From UBA6921 sp964532385 (GTDB lineage: Bacteria; Pseudomonadota; Gammaproteobacteria; SG8-11), in NCBI GenBank assembly GCA_964532385.1, contig CAZHHW010000155.1, positions 1 through 5,578 on the forward strand: 5,578 nt of DNA, written 5' to 3'. This document shows, piece after piece, positions 1-5,578 of this stretch. Both the position numbers and the translations under genes were made by a program. Each line of letters begins with the position of its first letter. Position 1 is the stretch's first letter. The notes below the pieces were generated by a model, which worked only from the letters and a program-made list of their open reading frames with translations, did not search any database and was not told the origin of the DNA.

Positions 1-341
1 GGCACCGGCACCACCGGCAAGTCTAAAAGGCGGACTTCGCGCACCAGCGCAAAACCCGGATCGCTGATCAAGGGCGTGCCCGCATCGGAAATCAACGCGA
101 TGGAATCTCCCTGCTTCAATTTTTCGATCAGCGCGTCCAGCGCGGCGCGTTCATTATGCTCGTGATACGCAATACAGGGCGTGCGGATTCCATACGCGTC
201 CAGCAACACGCGGCTGTGGCGGGTGTCTTCGGCGGCAATCCATTGCACTTGCGTGAGCACCTCGACGGCGCGATGGGTAATATCAGCCAGGTTGCCGAGT
301 GGAGTCGCCACCACATACAATGTGCCCTTACGATTTTTCAT
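1..341 (-). CDS. rsmI: RsmI, 16S rRNA (cytidine-1402 2'-O) methyltransferase, N-terminal part
   Basis: RsmI uses S-adenosylmethionine to methylate the 2'-OH of C1402 in 16S rRNA, next to the decoding site, alongside the N4-methylase RsmH. The reverse strand from ATG 341 to the window edge gives 113 codons with no stop and the family signatures in order: GTLYVVATPLGNLADIT (residues 6-22), AAEDTRHSR (36-44), YHEHNE (59-64) and SDAGTPLISDPG (85-96). These belong to the tetrapyrrole-methylase (YraL/RsmI) fold. Full-length members have about 280 residues, so roughly 60% lies beyond position 1. An in-frame ATG at 359 would add six residues (MRKRSH). I prefer 341 because the family usually starts a few residues before the GTLYVV strand and an AGGA lies 11 nt upstream, although that spacing is long. 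It diverges from lpoA, as in E. coli. Identity is very secure; the exact start is moderately secure. Confidence 0.96.
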   Translation of the reverse strand, partial: MKNRKGTLYVVATPLGNLADITHRAVEVLTQVQWIAAEDTRHSRVLLDAYGIRTPCIAYHEHNERAALDALIEKLKQGDSIALISDAGTPLISDPGFALVREVRLLDLPVVPV

Positions 342-413
342 ATGTGATCGTTTCCTCATCCCCTCCACGCGAATCTCCCACGCGGCGGGAAAAGCGTTTA
401 AATTCGCGGCAAC
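342..413. promoter_or_regulatory. Divergent spacer between rsmI and lpoA
   Basis: These 72 bp must hold the 5' signals for both rsmI (leftward) and the lpoA group (rightward), unless promoters lie inside the genes. I see no clear sigma-70 promoter. The AT-richest spot, TTTAAATT at 397-404, resembles a -10 element for the forward strand (TAAATT, 4 of 6 matches to TATAAT). It would place transcription start almost on the lpoA ATG, and it has no convincing -35. For rsmI, the reverse strand has a purine-rich GGAGGGGATGAGGA stretch near 352-367 that could serve as ribosome-binding sequence. The region is regulatory by position only. Confidence 0.4.
368..408. repeat. Inverted repeat in the rsmI-lpoA spacer
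   Basis: CGCGAAT (368-374) and ATTCGCG (402-408) are perfect 7-bp inverted arms separated by 27 bp. Inside lies a shorter inverted pair, TCCC (376-379) and GGGA (387-390), with a 7-nt loop. The two pairs are not concentric. The right arm overlaps the AT-rich -10-like stretch and ends 5 bp before the lpoA start. It could be an operator, but 7 bp of symmetry in CG-rich DNA can arise by chance. Confidence 0.35.
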
Positions 414-2288
414 ATGTCTACCATGCTAAATAATATTCTCACTGCGGTGTTGCTCGTTTTCGCCCTGGCCAGCGGTTGCGCCAGCAGCGGAAAACCCTCC
501 GCCACCCGCACCACCAAAAGCGCTGCGGCAACGGTGCATGTTCAAGAGGCGCAAGACCTGGAAAAACGCGGCAAATTTCTCGACGCGGGCTTAGCCTACG
601 CGCAATTGGCCAGCCGGGCCAATGCCCCGGAAAAACAGGATCTGCAATTCAAGGCCGTGGAAGTATTTTTGCGCGGCAGCTACCTGCAGCAAGCCGATCA
701 AACCCTGGCCGGCATCGATACGCGCGATTTGAATCCAGGCTATACGGAACGCAAACAATTACTGCTGGCGCAAGCCGAGCTTGCCCACGGCAAACGCGAA
801 CGCGCCATGGCGATGCTGGATACGCTGGCACGCGGCGCGACGCTGGATTCAACCCGCATCATGGTGCTCAACACCAAGATTCAAATCCATATCCAGAATA
901 ATGCCTTGGTGGAAGCCGCCCGCGAACGCGTCGCGCTGGACGGACTGCTGCGCGACGAGAGCGCGCGCCGCGCCAATCAAAATCTGATTTATCAAAACCT
1001 GGTCGATGCGCCTGAATCATTGCTGGTGCGAGCCAAATCCAACACCCCCACGGCGTTCAGCGGCTGGGTCGAACTGGCCTTGATCACCAAGTCGGCGCAA
1101 CAACAACCCGCCGAATCCGCGCGCCTGATGAGCGAATGGGCGGCACGCTACCCGCAACATGCGGGCGCGCAAGTGGTGGGTGACCGGTTTGCGGCGCGCA
1201 CTCCCAGCCGCCTCGCCTTGCCGCAGCATCTGGCCTTGCTGTTGCCGCAGCAAGGCAACTTTGCCAAAGCGGCGGAAGCGGTGCGCGACGGTTTTCTCGC
1301 CGCCTATTATGCCCAGCCGCGCGACGGCTTCCGCCCGGTCATACAATTTTATGACTCGGGCAATAATGCCGGCGACATCACCGCCGCGTATCAACGCGCG
1401 TTGCGCGAGGGCGCGCAGTTTATCGTCGGCCCGCTGGATAAAAACGCCGTCAACGTACTGGCCCAGGACGTCCGGCTTTCCGTGCCGACGCTCGCGCTGA
1501 ATTACGCGGAGCACAACGATTTGGTCAACAACCTGTTCCAATTCGGACTGTCGCCCGAAGACGAAGCCGCGCAAACCGCCGAACGCGCCTGGCTCGATGG
1601 CCATGCGCGCGCCGCGGCACTGATTCCCGAAGGCGCCTTCGGCGAGCGTTTATTCACCGCGTTCCGAGAACGTTGGATGCAATTGGGCGGCGAACTGGTC
1701 GATACGCAAAGCTATTCGACCAAGGACAACGATATTTCCCCGCCGATTAAAAAACTGCTCGACATCGACTTGAGCGAACAACGCCGCACCGCCTTGAAAA
1801 CGGTACTGGGTTACGACATTAAATTCTCCCCGCGCCGCCGCGAAGACATCGACTTCGTGTTCCTCGCCGCGATGCCGCGCCATGCGCGCATGATTCGTCC
1901 GCAATTGAATTTCCACCAGGCCAACGATTTACCGGTGTACAGCACGTCGCATGTGTTTTCCGGCTTCGTCAATGCCCGCACCGATCACGACATCGATAAT
2001 GTCACGTTCGGCGACATGCCCTGGGTGCTGCCCAAGACCCGGCGCAATACGGCGCTGAATGCCACCATCAGCCAGTTGTGGCCGCAGCAGGTCGAGAACT
2101 ATATGCGTTTGTATGCTTTCGGTATTGACGCGTATAACCTGATTCCCAATCTGAATGCGCTCGCCGAGCAGCGCACCATGCAACATCCCGGCGAAACCGG
2201 CAATCTGTACATGGACGATGCGCATCGCATTCAACGCCGTCTGCAGTGGGCTGAATTCAAAAATGGCGCGCCTAAACTTCTCGACTAG
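414..2288 (+). CDS. lpoA: LpoA, outer-membrane lipoprotein activator of PBP1A
   Basis: LpoA sits in the outer membrane, spans the periplasm and stimulates the transpeptidase activity of the bifunctional peptidoglycan synthase PBP1A (MrcA). The 624-residue product begins with a lipoprotein signal peptide ending in ALASGC, with the lipidated Cys at residue 22. The following Ala gives no inner-membrane retention signal. A Ser/Thr/Lys-rich linker precedes an all-helical, TPR-like N domain (about 43-250). From residue 269 (LPQHLALLLPQQG) the LppC-type periplasmic-binding-protein fold follows, including AVRDGFLAAYY, VGPLDKNAV, a DIDFVFLAAMPRHAR segment and a TFGDMPWVL segment near the end. E. coli LpoA has 678 residues and Haemophilus about 575, so the length is normal. 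The start is ATG 414 with no good Shine-Dalgarno; ATG 423 (residue 4) would keep the signal peptide. It is first of a forward gene group, divergent from rsmI. Confidence 0.95.
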   Translation: MSTMLNNILTAVLLVFALASGCASSGKPSATRTTKSAAATVHVQEAQDLEKRGKFLDAGLAYAQLASRANAPEKQDLQFKAVEVFLRGSYLQQADQTLAGIDTRDLNPGYTERKQLLLAQAELAHGKRERAMAMLDTLARGATLDSTRIMVLNTKIQIHIQNNALVEAARERVALDGLLRDESARRANQNLIYQNLVDAPESLLVRAKSNTPTAFSGWVELALITKSAQQQPAESARLMSEWAARYPQHAGAQVVGDRFAARTPSRLALPQHLALLLPQQGNFAKAAEAVRDGFLAAYYAQPRDGFRPVIQFYDSGNNAGDITAAYQRALREGAQFIVGPLDKNAVNVLAQDVRLSVPTLALNYAEHNDLVNNLFQFGLSPEDEAAQTAERAWLDGHARAAALIPEGAFGERLFTAFRERWMQLGGELVDTQSYSTKDNDISPPIKKLLDIDLSEQRRTALKTVLGYDIKFSPRRREDIDFVFLAAMPRHARMIRPQLNFHQANDLPVYSTSHVFSGFVNARTDHDIDNVTFGDMPWVLPKTRRNTALNATISQLWPQQVENYMRLYAFGIDAYNLIPNLNALAEQRTMQHPGETGNLYMDDAHRIQRRLQWAEFKNGAPKLLD

Positions 2289-2297
2289 GGCCCGGCC

Positions 2298-2714
2298 GTG
2301 ATCTGGAAACTGTTCCAAACCGGCAAACCCTCCAGCGCGCCGGAGTATGCGCCGCATGTGCGCGGGCGCGCGGCCGAACAGATGGCGCTGCAACACTTGG
2401 AGCAGCATGGACTGCGCTTGCTCACGCGTAATTTTCGTTGCACGCGCGGCGAGATCGATCTCATCATGCAACACGGCGATACCGTGGTGTTTGTAGAAGT
2501 GCGCTCCCGCCGCAGCGACGCCTATGGCAGCGGCGCCGCCTCCGTGGGTGCCCGCAAACAAGCTAAACTCAACGCAGCGGCGAATATTTATTTACAGCAA
2601 CATCCCGCGCTGTCGAACTGTCCGTGCCGCTTCGATGTCGTAGCTCTGTCGTTCGGTTCCGACCCGCCGCAGCTCGACTGGATACCCGATGCCTTCGGCG
2701 AGGCGCATTTCTAG
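2298..2714 (+). CDS. yraN: YraN family (UPF0102) nuclease-fold protein
   Basis: This 138-residue protein belongs to the YraN/UPF0102 family, small cytosolic proteins with a Holliday-junction-resolvase-like (PD-(D/E)XK) fold whose biological role is not established. Visible hallmarks are RGRAAEQMAL (22-31), RNFRCTRGEIDLI (44-56), VFVEVRSRRS (64-73) and the tail CRFDVVAL followed by WIPDAF. The nuclease-like acidic set is E52, D54 and E67. The usual lysine of the E-x-K motif is R69, as in E. coli YraN (EVR), so this is not a local defect. The start is GTG 2298, nine nt after the lpoA stop, with AGGG at 2287-2290 about 7 nt upstream. A second in-frame GTG at 2358 would remove 20 poorly conserved residues and is a weaker option. 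There is no in-frame ATG ahead of the conserved core. It is probably cotranscribed with lpoA and dolP. Confidence 0.93.
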   Translation: MIWKLFQTGKPSSAPEYAPHVRGRAAEQMALQHLEQHGLRLLTRNFRCTRGEIDLIMQHGDTVVFVEVRSRRSDAYGSGAASVGARKQAKLNAAANIYLQQHPALSNCPCRFDVVALSFGSDPPQLDWIPDAFGEAHF

Positions 2715-2721
2715 ATAATTT

Positions 2722-2726
2722 GGGAG
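2722..2726 (+). promoter_or_regulatory. Ribosome-binding site for the TTG start of dolP
   Basis: GGGAG at 2722-2726 lies 6 nt before TTG 2733, an ideal spacing. It is the clearest Shine-Dalgarno of the forward gene group. It decides the start: the yraN stop at 2712-2714 is in the same frame, no ATG or GTG lies between, and the first in-frame ATG (residue 42) would remove the lipoprotein signal. Confidence 0.75.
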
Positions 2727-2732
2727 ACACCC

Positions 2733-3335
2733 TTGATTCAACATCGATCCGGAATTTTTGCACATCTCGCCCGGGCCGGGCTGCTGGCGCTCGCAGGCGC
2801 GGCCGCCCTGCCGGGTTGCGGACCCATCATTTTAGCCGGTGCGGCCTCGGGCGCGATGATGGCGAATGATAAACGCAGCGCGGGCACCATCGTCGACGAC
2901 AACGGCATCGAGCTTAAACTCGGCAATAAAATTGCCGCCGACAAAGCGCTTGCGCAGAAAGTCCATGTCAATGCCACCTGCTACAACAAGACCCTGCTGA
3001 TCACCGGTGAAGTGCCGAGCGAAGAGGTGCGTGATCAGGTGGTCGCTCTGGCCGGCACCATTGAAGGCGTTAAACAAGTCTACAATGCATTGGATATCAG
3101 TATTCCGACCGAATATAAATCGCGCAATTTCGATACCTGGGTGACTTCCAAAACCAAGGGCCAAATGCTCAGCCGCAAGGAACTCGAAGGCGCGCACGTT
3201 AAAGTCGTGACCGAGAACGCCGTGGTGTATTTAATGGGTTTGATCAATCACGCCGACGCGGAGATCGCGGCGCAAACCGCCAGCGAAGTCGAAGGCGTGA
3301 AGCGCGTCGTGAAGGTCTTCGAATACCTTGATTAG
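2733..3335 (+). CDS. dolP: DolP (YraP), outer-membrane lipoprotein with two BON domains
   Basis: DolP is an outer-membrane lipoprotein that binds anionic phospholipid, gathers at the division site and supports envelope integrity and BAM function in E. coli. The 200-residue product has a signal peptide with lipobox LPGC (Cys29). Gly at +2 fits outer-membrane sorting. After a small-residue stretch comes DKRSAGTIVDD (46-56), matching the DPRSVGTQVDD of E. coli YraP. Two BON domains follow, at about 57-122 (ending VKQVYNAL) and 132-200 (VKVVTENAVVYLMGL, then GVKRVVKVFEYL). Trp136 in the DTWVTSK segment matches the Trp127 of E. coli DolP implicated in lipid binding. Length fits the family (191 in E. 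coli). The start is TTG, fixed by a well-placed GGGAG. The gene follows yraN by 18 nt; diaA, found at this spot in E. coli, is missing. Its 3' end overlaps the next gene by 8 nt. Confidence 0.95.
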   Translation: MIQHRSGIFAHLARAGLLALAGAAALPGCGPIILAGAASGAMMANDKRSAGTIVDDNGIELKLGNKIAADKALAQKVHVNATCYNKTLLITGEVPSEEVRDQVVALAGTIEGVKQVYNALDISIPTEYKSRNFDTWVTSKTKGQMLSRKELEGAHVKVVTENAVVYLMGLINHADAEIAAQTASEVEGVKRVVKVFEYLD

Positions 3336-4716
3336 CCCCGCCGTTCAAGACGCGCTGGCCGATATCGCCGGACGCCAGCAAGTGCTGACGCAGGCCGCCG
3401 ATTGCTGGGCTTACGGATATGACAACAGCCGGCGCCATACTGCTCCCGAGGCGGTGGTGTTCCCGCAAACCCACGAGCAGGTCGTGCGGATTGTGCGGCT
3501 GTGCAACGAGCAGCGCCTGCCGATGGTGGCGCGCGGTCTGGGCAGCGGCACGGTCGGCGCGGCGGTACCGCTGCGCGGCGGCATCGTGCTGGCGATGGAA
3601 CGCATGGCGAACATCATCGACATCGATCCCGCCAACCGCGCCTGCGTGGTGGAGCCGGGTGTCACCAATCAAAACGTGCAGGACGCGCTCGCGCCGCTCG
3701 GTTTCTTCTGGCCGCCCGACCCGACCAGCGCGGCGTACTGCACCATCGGCGGCAATCTTGCGTTTAACTCGGCCGGACCGCGCGCGATCAAATACGGCAC
3801 GCCGCGCGAGAACACGCTGGGGTTGCGCGCCGTCACCGGCGACGGCAAGGAAATTCGCACCGGCGTGTACACGACCAAGGGCGTGGTGGGTTACGACCTC
3901 ACGCGCCTGATTATCGGTTCCGAAGGCACGCTTGCCATCATCACGCAGGCCACGCTCAAGCTCACACCGTTACCGCAAAGCAAACGCACCTTCCAAGCCG
4001 CATACAGCGACATGCGCAGCGCGGCCGCGGCGGTGTCGCGCCTGATGGCGCAACCTGTCACGCCCTACGTGCTGGAATTCATCGACGGTAACGCCATCGA
4101 AATGATCCGCAAATACTCCACCGCCGTGCTGCCCGAAGGGGCCGGTGCGATGCTTATTTTCGAAATCGACGGACTGGAAGACGGCATGCCCGCGGCCATT
4201 CGTTTGCTCGGCGATGCCGCTCGCGGCGCCGGTCTGGTGGAACTAAAAGTCGCGCAAACGCAAGACGAGGTCGACGCCTTGTGGGCGACCCGCAAAGCCT
4301 TGTCGCCCGCGTTGCGCACCATCGCGCCAAAAAAGATTAACGAAGACGTGGTGGTGCCGGTCGCACGCATGCCGGACTTGATCGAAGGCCTGGATCAGCT
4401 CGCCCGGCAATTCGATATCAAAATTATCAACTTCGGGCACGCCGGTAACGGCAACATCCATGTCAATCTGCTGATCGATCCCGATGATCCGGGCCAGCTC
4501 AAGCGCGCCGAGCATTGTCTCGACAAAGTCTTCTCACTGGTGCTCGAACTGCACGGCACGCTGTCGGGCGAACATGGCGTGGGCATCGAAAAACGCGAAT
4601 TCATCGGCCGCGAACTCGATGCCACCACCCTCGCGTTGATGAAACAAATCAAAAACGTGTTTGACCCGCTGGGCTTGCTGAATCCCGACAAGATTTTTCC
4701 GCTGGGCCGCGTCTAG
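3328..4716 (+). CDS. GlcD-type FAD-linked 2-hydroxyacid dehydrogenase/oxidase
   Basis: This 462-residue flavoprotein belongs to the VAO/PCMH family, in the glycolate oxidase GlcD / D-lactate dehydrogenase / D-2-hydroxyglutarate dehydrogenase group. It probably oxidises a D-2-hydroxyacid to the 2-oxoacid; the substrate cannot be read from sequence. The FAD-binding half (about 1-215) shows AVVFPQTHEQV, ARGLGSGTVGAAVPL (68-82), CTIGGNLAFNSAGP and GYDLTRLIIGSEGTLAI (to about 203). The C-terminal half carries NFGHAGNGNIHVNL with metal-ligand histidines H371 and H378, and SGEHGVGIEKREFI with E415 and H416. The end, NPDKIFPLGRV, is typical. No active-site motif looks broken. The start is TTG 3328, the only usual start codon between an in-frame TGA (3310) and GTG 3382. 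AAGG at 3312-3315 is distant (12 nt), so coupling to dolP through the 8-nt overlap is likely. No glcE or glcF partner is visible, so it may act alone. Confidence 0.92.
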   Translation: MISPAVQDALADIAGRQQVLTQAADCWAYGYDNSRRHTAPEAVVFPQTHEQVVRIVRLCNEQRLPMVARGLGSGTVGAAVPLRGGIVLAMERMANIIDIDPANRACVVEPGVTNQNVQDALAPLGFFWPPDPTSAAYCTIGGNLAFNSAGPRAIKYGTPRENTLGLRAVTGDGKEIRTGVYTTKGVVGYDLTRLIIGSEGTLAIITQATLKLTPLPQSKRTFQAAYSDMRSAAAAVSRLMAQPVTPYVLEFIDGNAIEMIRKYSTAVLPEGAGAMLIFEIDGLEDGMPAAIRLLGDAARGAGLVELKVAQTQDEVDALWATRKALSPALRTIAPKKINEDVVVPVARMPDLIEGLDQLARQFDIKIINFGHAGNGNIHVNLLIDPDDPGQLKRAEHCLDKVFSLVLELHGTLSGEHGVGIEKREFIGRELDATTLALMKQIKNVFDPLGLLNPDKIFPLGRV

Positions 4717-4735
4717 GGAAGTAATGAGCCCAGCG
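4700..4735. repeat. Inverted repeat spanning the oxidase stop codon
   Basis: CGCTGGGC (4700-4707) and GCCCAGCG (4728-4735) form a perfect 8-bp GC-rich stem with a 20-nt loop that contains the TAG stop. No T-run follows on the forward strand, so it is not a standard intrinsic terminator. The T-run (4694-4698) lies before the stem. It might stabilise the mRNA 3' end or attenuate read-through into the GGDEF gene; this is inference. Confidence 0.4.
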
Positions 4736-4847
4736 TTCCAGAACGGTAAGCGGCGCTCCAGCAGCTTCTCGTTTTAGTTTCGAAGGCGGATGTCGATATA
4801 CGTTTGCGATCCGCGACTCGCTCATTCGTTTCTCAACCGACTCTGTG
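4717..4847. other. Spacer between oxidase gene and GGDEF gene
   Basis: This 131-nt gap is the longest in the window and probably separates two transcription units. I see no good intrinsic terminator. A weak forward promoter could be TTTTAG (4772-4777) with GATATA (4795-4800), 17 nt apart, but the -35 match is poor. GCGGAT (4786-4791) and ATCCGC (4809-4814) make a 6-bp inverted repeat around the possible -10. No tRNA, small RNA or convincing coding frame is evident. Confidence 0.4.
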
Positions 4848-5578
4848 ATGACCGCCATGCCCGATCTAGCCGACCTTCCCGACCTGCTCTCAATCTCGTC
4901 AGAGACCCTCACCGTGATTAATATCGCCACGATTGCGGCGGCTCTGGTGATCATGGTGGTGGTGGCATTTTTTGCGATCACCACGGTGCGTTCGGTTAAA
5001 GCCGAATTCAACAAGGTGAAAGAAGCGCTCAGCCTGGTGGCGGCCGGCACCTACAACGAACAAATGCCGCACGCCAATTTTAAAGAAAGCGCCGAAGTAT
5101 TGAGCTACATCGAACGGCTGGCCCACAATCTCCAGCGTCAGCGCGAAGCCGTCGCGATCCTGGCATTCTCCGACCACCTCACCAATCTCGCCAACCGTGT
5201 GCGTTTCGAAGATGAATTGACGCGCGGCTTCAATTTCGCCAAACGCGGGCTGTCGATCTGCGTGGTCATGATCAACATCACCGGCTTCAGCCAGATCAAT
5301 GCGCGCGGCGGCCGTGCGCTGGGCGATCAACTGCTGCGCGTGATGGCCGGCACGCTGCGCCAGAAAATTCGTAAAACCGATCTCGCCGCACGCTTTGATT
5401 CAGACGAATTCGCACTGGTGCTGCCCAGCATGGAAACCAATAAAGTGGTCGACTGGCTGGAACAGCTCGAACAACATTTCGTGACCGCACAACGCAGCGA
5501 CGAGTTACTGAAAAATTTCGACCCCCGCCCACTGCGCTTCGGCTATTCCTTCGTCAGCGAATTGGTCGATAAAGACGC
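4848..5578 (+). CDS. Membrane-anchored protein with degenerate GGDEF domain, N-terminal part
   Basis: The 243 visible codons run off the right edge. After a short acidic N-terminus comes one transmembrane helix (about 23-47), then a HAMP-like, helical linker (about 48-105). A GGDEF domain begins at FSDHLTNLANRVRF (D109 onward). GGDEF domains make c-di-GMP from GTP, but here key sites are altered. The first metal-binding Asp of the usual DxDxFKxIND stretch is Asn143 in MINITGFSQINA. The signature loop is D184-S-D-E-F188 in place of GGDEF. The inhibitory-site motif RxxD is kept as R175-K-T-D178, five residues before the loop. The protein is therefore probably not an active cyclase and may bind c-di-GMP. 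Many such proteins carry a C-terminal EAL domain, which cannot be seen here. The start is ATG 4848, with GTG 4845 and ATG 4857 also in frame; none has a clear Shine-Dalgarno. The frame is open back to a TGA at 4725 but has no better start. Confidence 0.88.
   Translation, partial: MTAMPDLADLPDLLSISSETLTVINIATIAAALVIMVVVAFFAITTVRSVKAEFNKVKEALSLVAAGTYNEQMPHANFKESAEVLSYIERLAHNLQRQREAVAILAFSDHLTNLANRVRFEDELTRGFNFAKRGLSICVVMINITGFSQINARGGRALGDQLLRVMAGTLRQKIRKTDLAARFDSDEFALVLPSMETNKVVDWLEQLEQHFVTAQRSDELLKNFDPRPLRFGYSFVSELVDKD

Noticed and set aside
1017..1604. 195-codon open frame on the minus strand inside lpoA
   Set aside because: It lies fully antisense to a well-supported gene, its translation shows no recognisable family, and GC-rich codon use commonly opens such frames.
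2493..2506. YraN catalytic lysine replaced by arginine (R69) as a sign of inactivation
   Set aside because: E. coli YraN also reads EVR at this place, so the substitution is normal for gammaproteobacterial members.
1929..2561. 210-codon open frame on the minus strand across the lpoA end and yraN
   Set aside because: It is antisense to two conserved genes, its product is Ala/His/Gly/Arg-rich without motifs, and it crosses gene borders as a shadow frame would.
4717..4800. Intrinsic terminator after the oxidase gene, using TTTTAGTTT at 4772-4780
   Set aside because: No stable GC stem ends just before that T-rich stretch; the only good stem (4700-4735) lies 36 nt earlier.
4790..4921. Small forward frame of 43 codons starting at ATG 4790, with AAGG just upstream
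   Set aside because: It overlaps the GGDEF gene start in another frame, the AAGG is only 3 nt from the ATG, and the peptide (Arg/Ser/Pro-rich end) looks like out-of-frame coding sequence. A leader peptide cannot be excluded, but nothing supports it.
4899..5330. Minus-strand frame opposite the GGDEF gene
   Set aside because: The plus strand encodes recognisable GGDEF-domain motifs here; the antisense translation is low-complexity and unrecognised.
1..5578. Mobile element, CRISPR array, toxin-antitoxin or phage signal
   Set aside because: No transposase or integrase motifs, regularly spaced repeats or tRNA-like att sites were seen; gene order and composition look like stable core chromosome.

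Overview
The window is a compact stretch of chromosome, about 55-60% GC by eye. The gene set points to a gammaproteobacterium outside the enterics. LpoA, the outer-membrane activator of PBP1A, is essentially a gammaproteobacterial protein. The order rsmI (reverse) / lpoA / yraN / dolP (forward) is the conserved neighbourhood known from E. coli (yraL-yraM-yraN-diaA-yraP) and Pseudomonas. The genus cannot be named from this sequence alone.

Layout: the left end (1-341, minus) is the N-terminal 113 codons of RsmI, a 16S rRNA methyltransferase, cut by the window edge. A 72-bp divergent spacer (342-413) leads into a tight forward gene group: lpoA (414-2288), yraN (2298-2714), dolP (2733-3335) and a GlcD-type FAD-linked 2-hydroxyacid dehydrogenase (3328-4716). 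Gaps are 9 and 18 nt, then an 8-nt overlap, so the four are probably one transcription unit. After a 131-nt gap (4717-4847), a membrane-anchored GGDEF-domain protein starts at 4848 and runs off the right end.

How the genes relate: LpoA and DolP are both predicted outer-membrane lipoproteins with roles in envelope growth and integrity. LpoA switches on the peptidoglycan synthase PBP1A. DolP is a two-BON-domain protein that binds anionic phospholipid. YraN is a conserved nuclease-fold protein of unknown job, and RsmI acts on the ribosome. The FAD oxidase is not part of the enteric version of this cluster; it overlaps dolP and is probably translationally coupled to it. The diaA gene, which lies between yraN and dolP in E. 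coli, is absent.

Most of the window is ordinary conserved core. The best candidate for a second look is the right-hand GGDEF protein. Its catalytic signature reads DSDEF and its metal-binding aspartate is replaced by asparagine, but the RxxD inhibitory-site motif is intact at its usual distance. That pattern suggests a c-di-GMP sensor or scaffold rather than a cyclase. I saw no mobile element, CRISPR array, tRNA, rRNA or clear new system.
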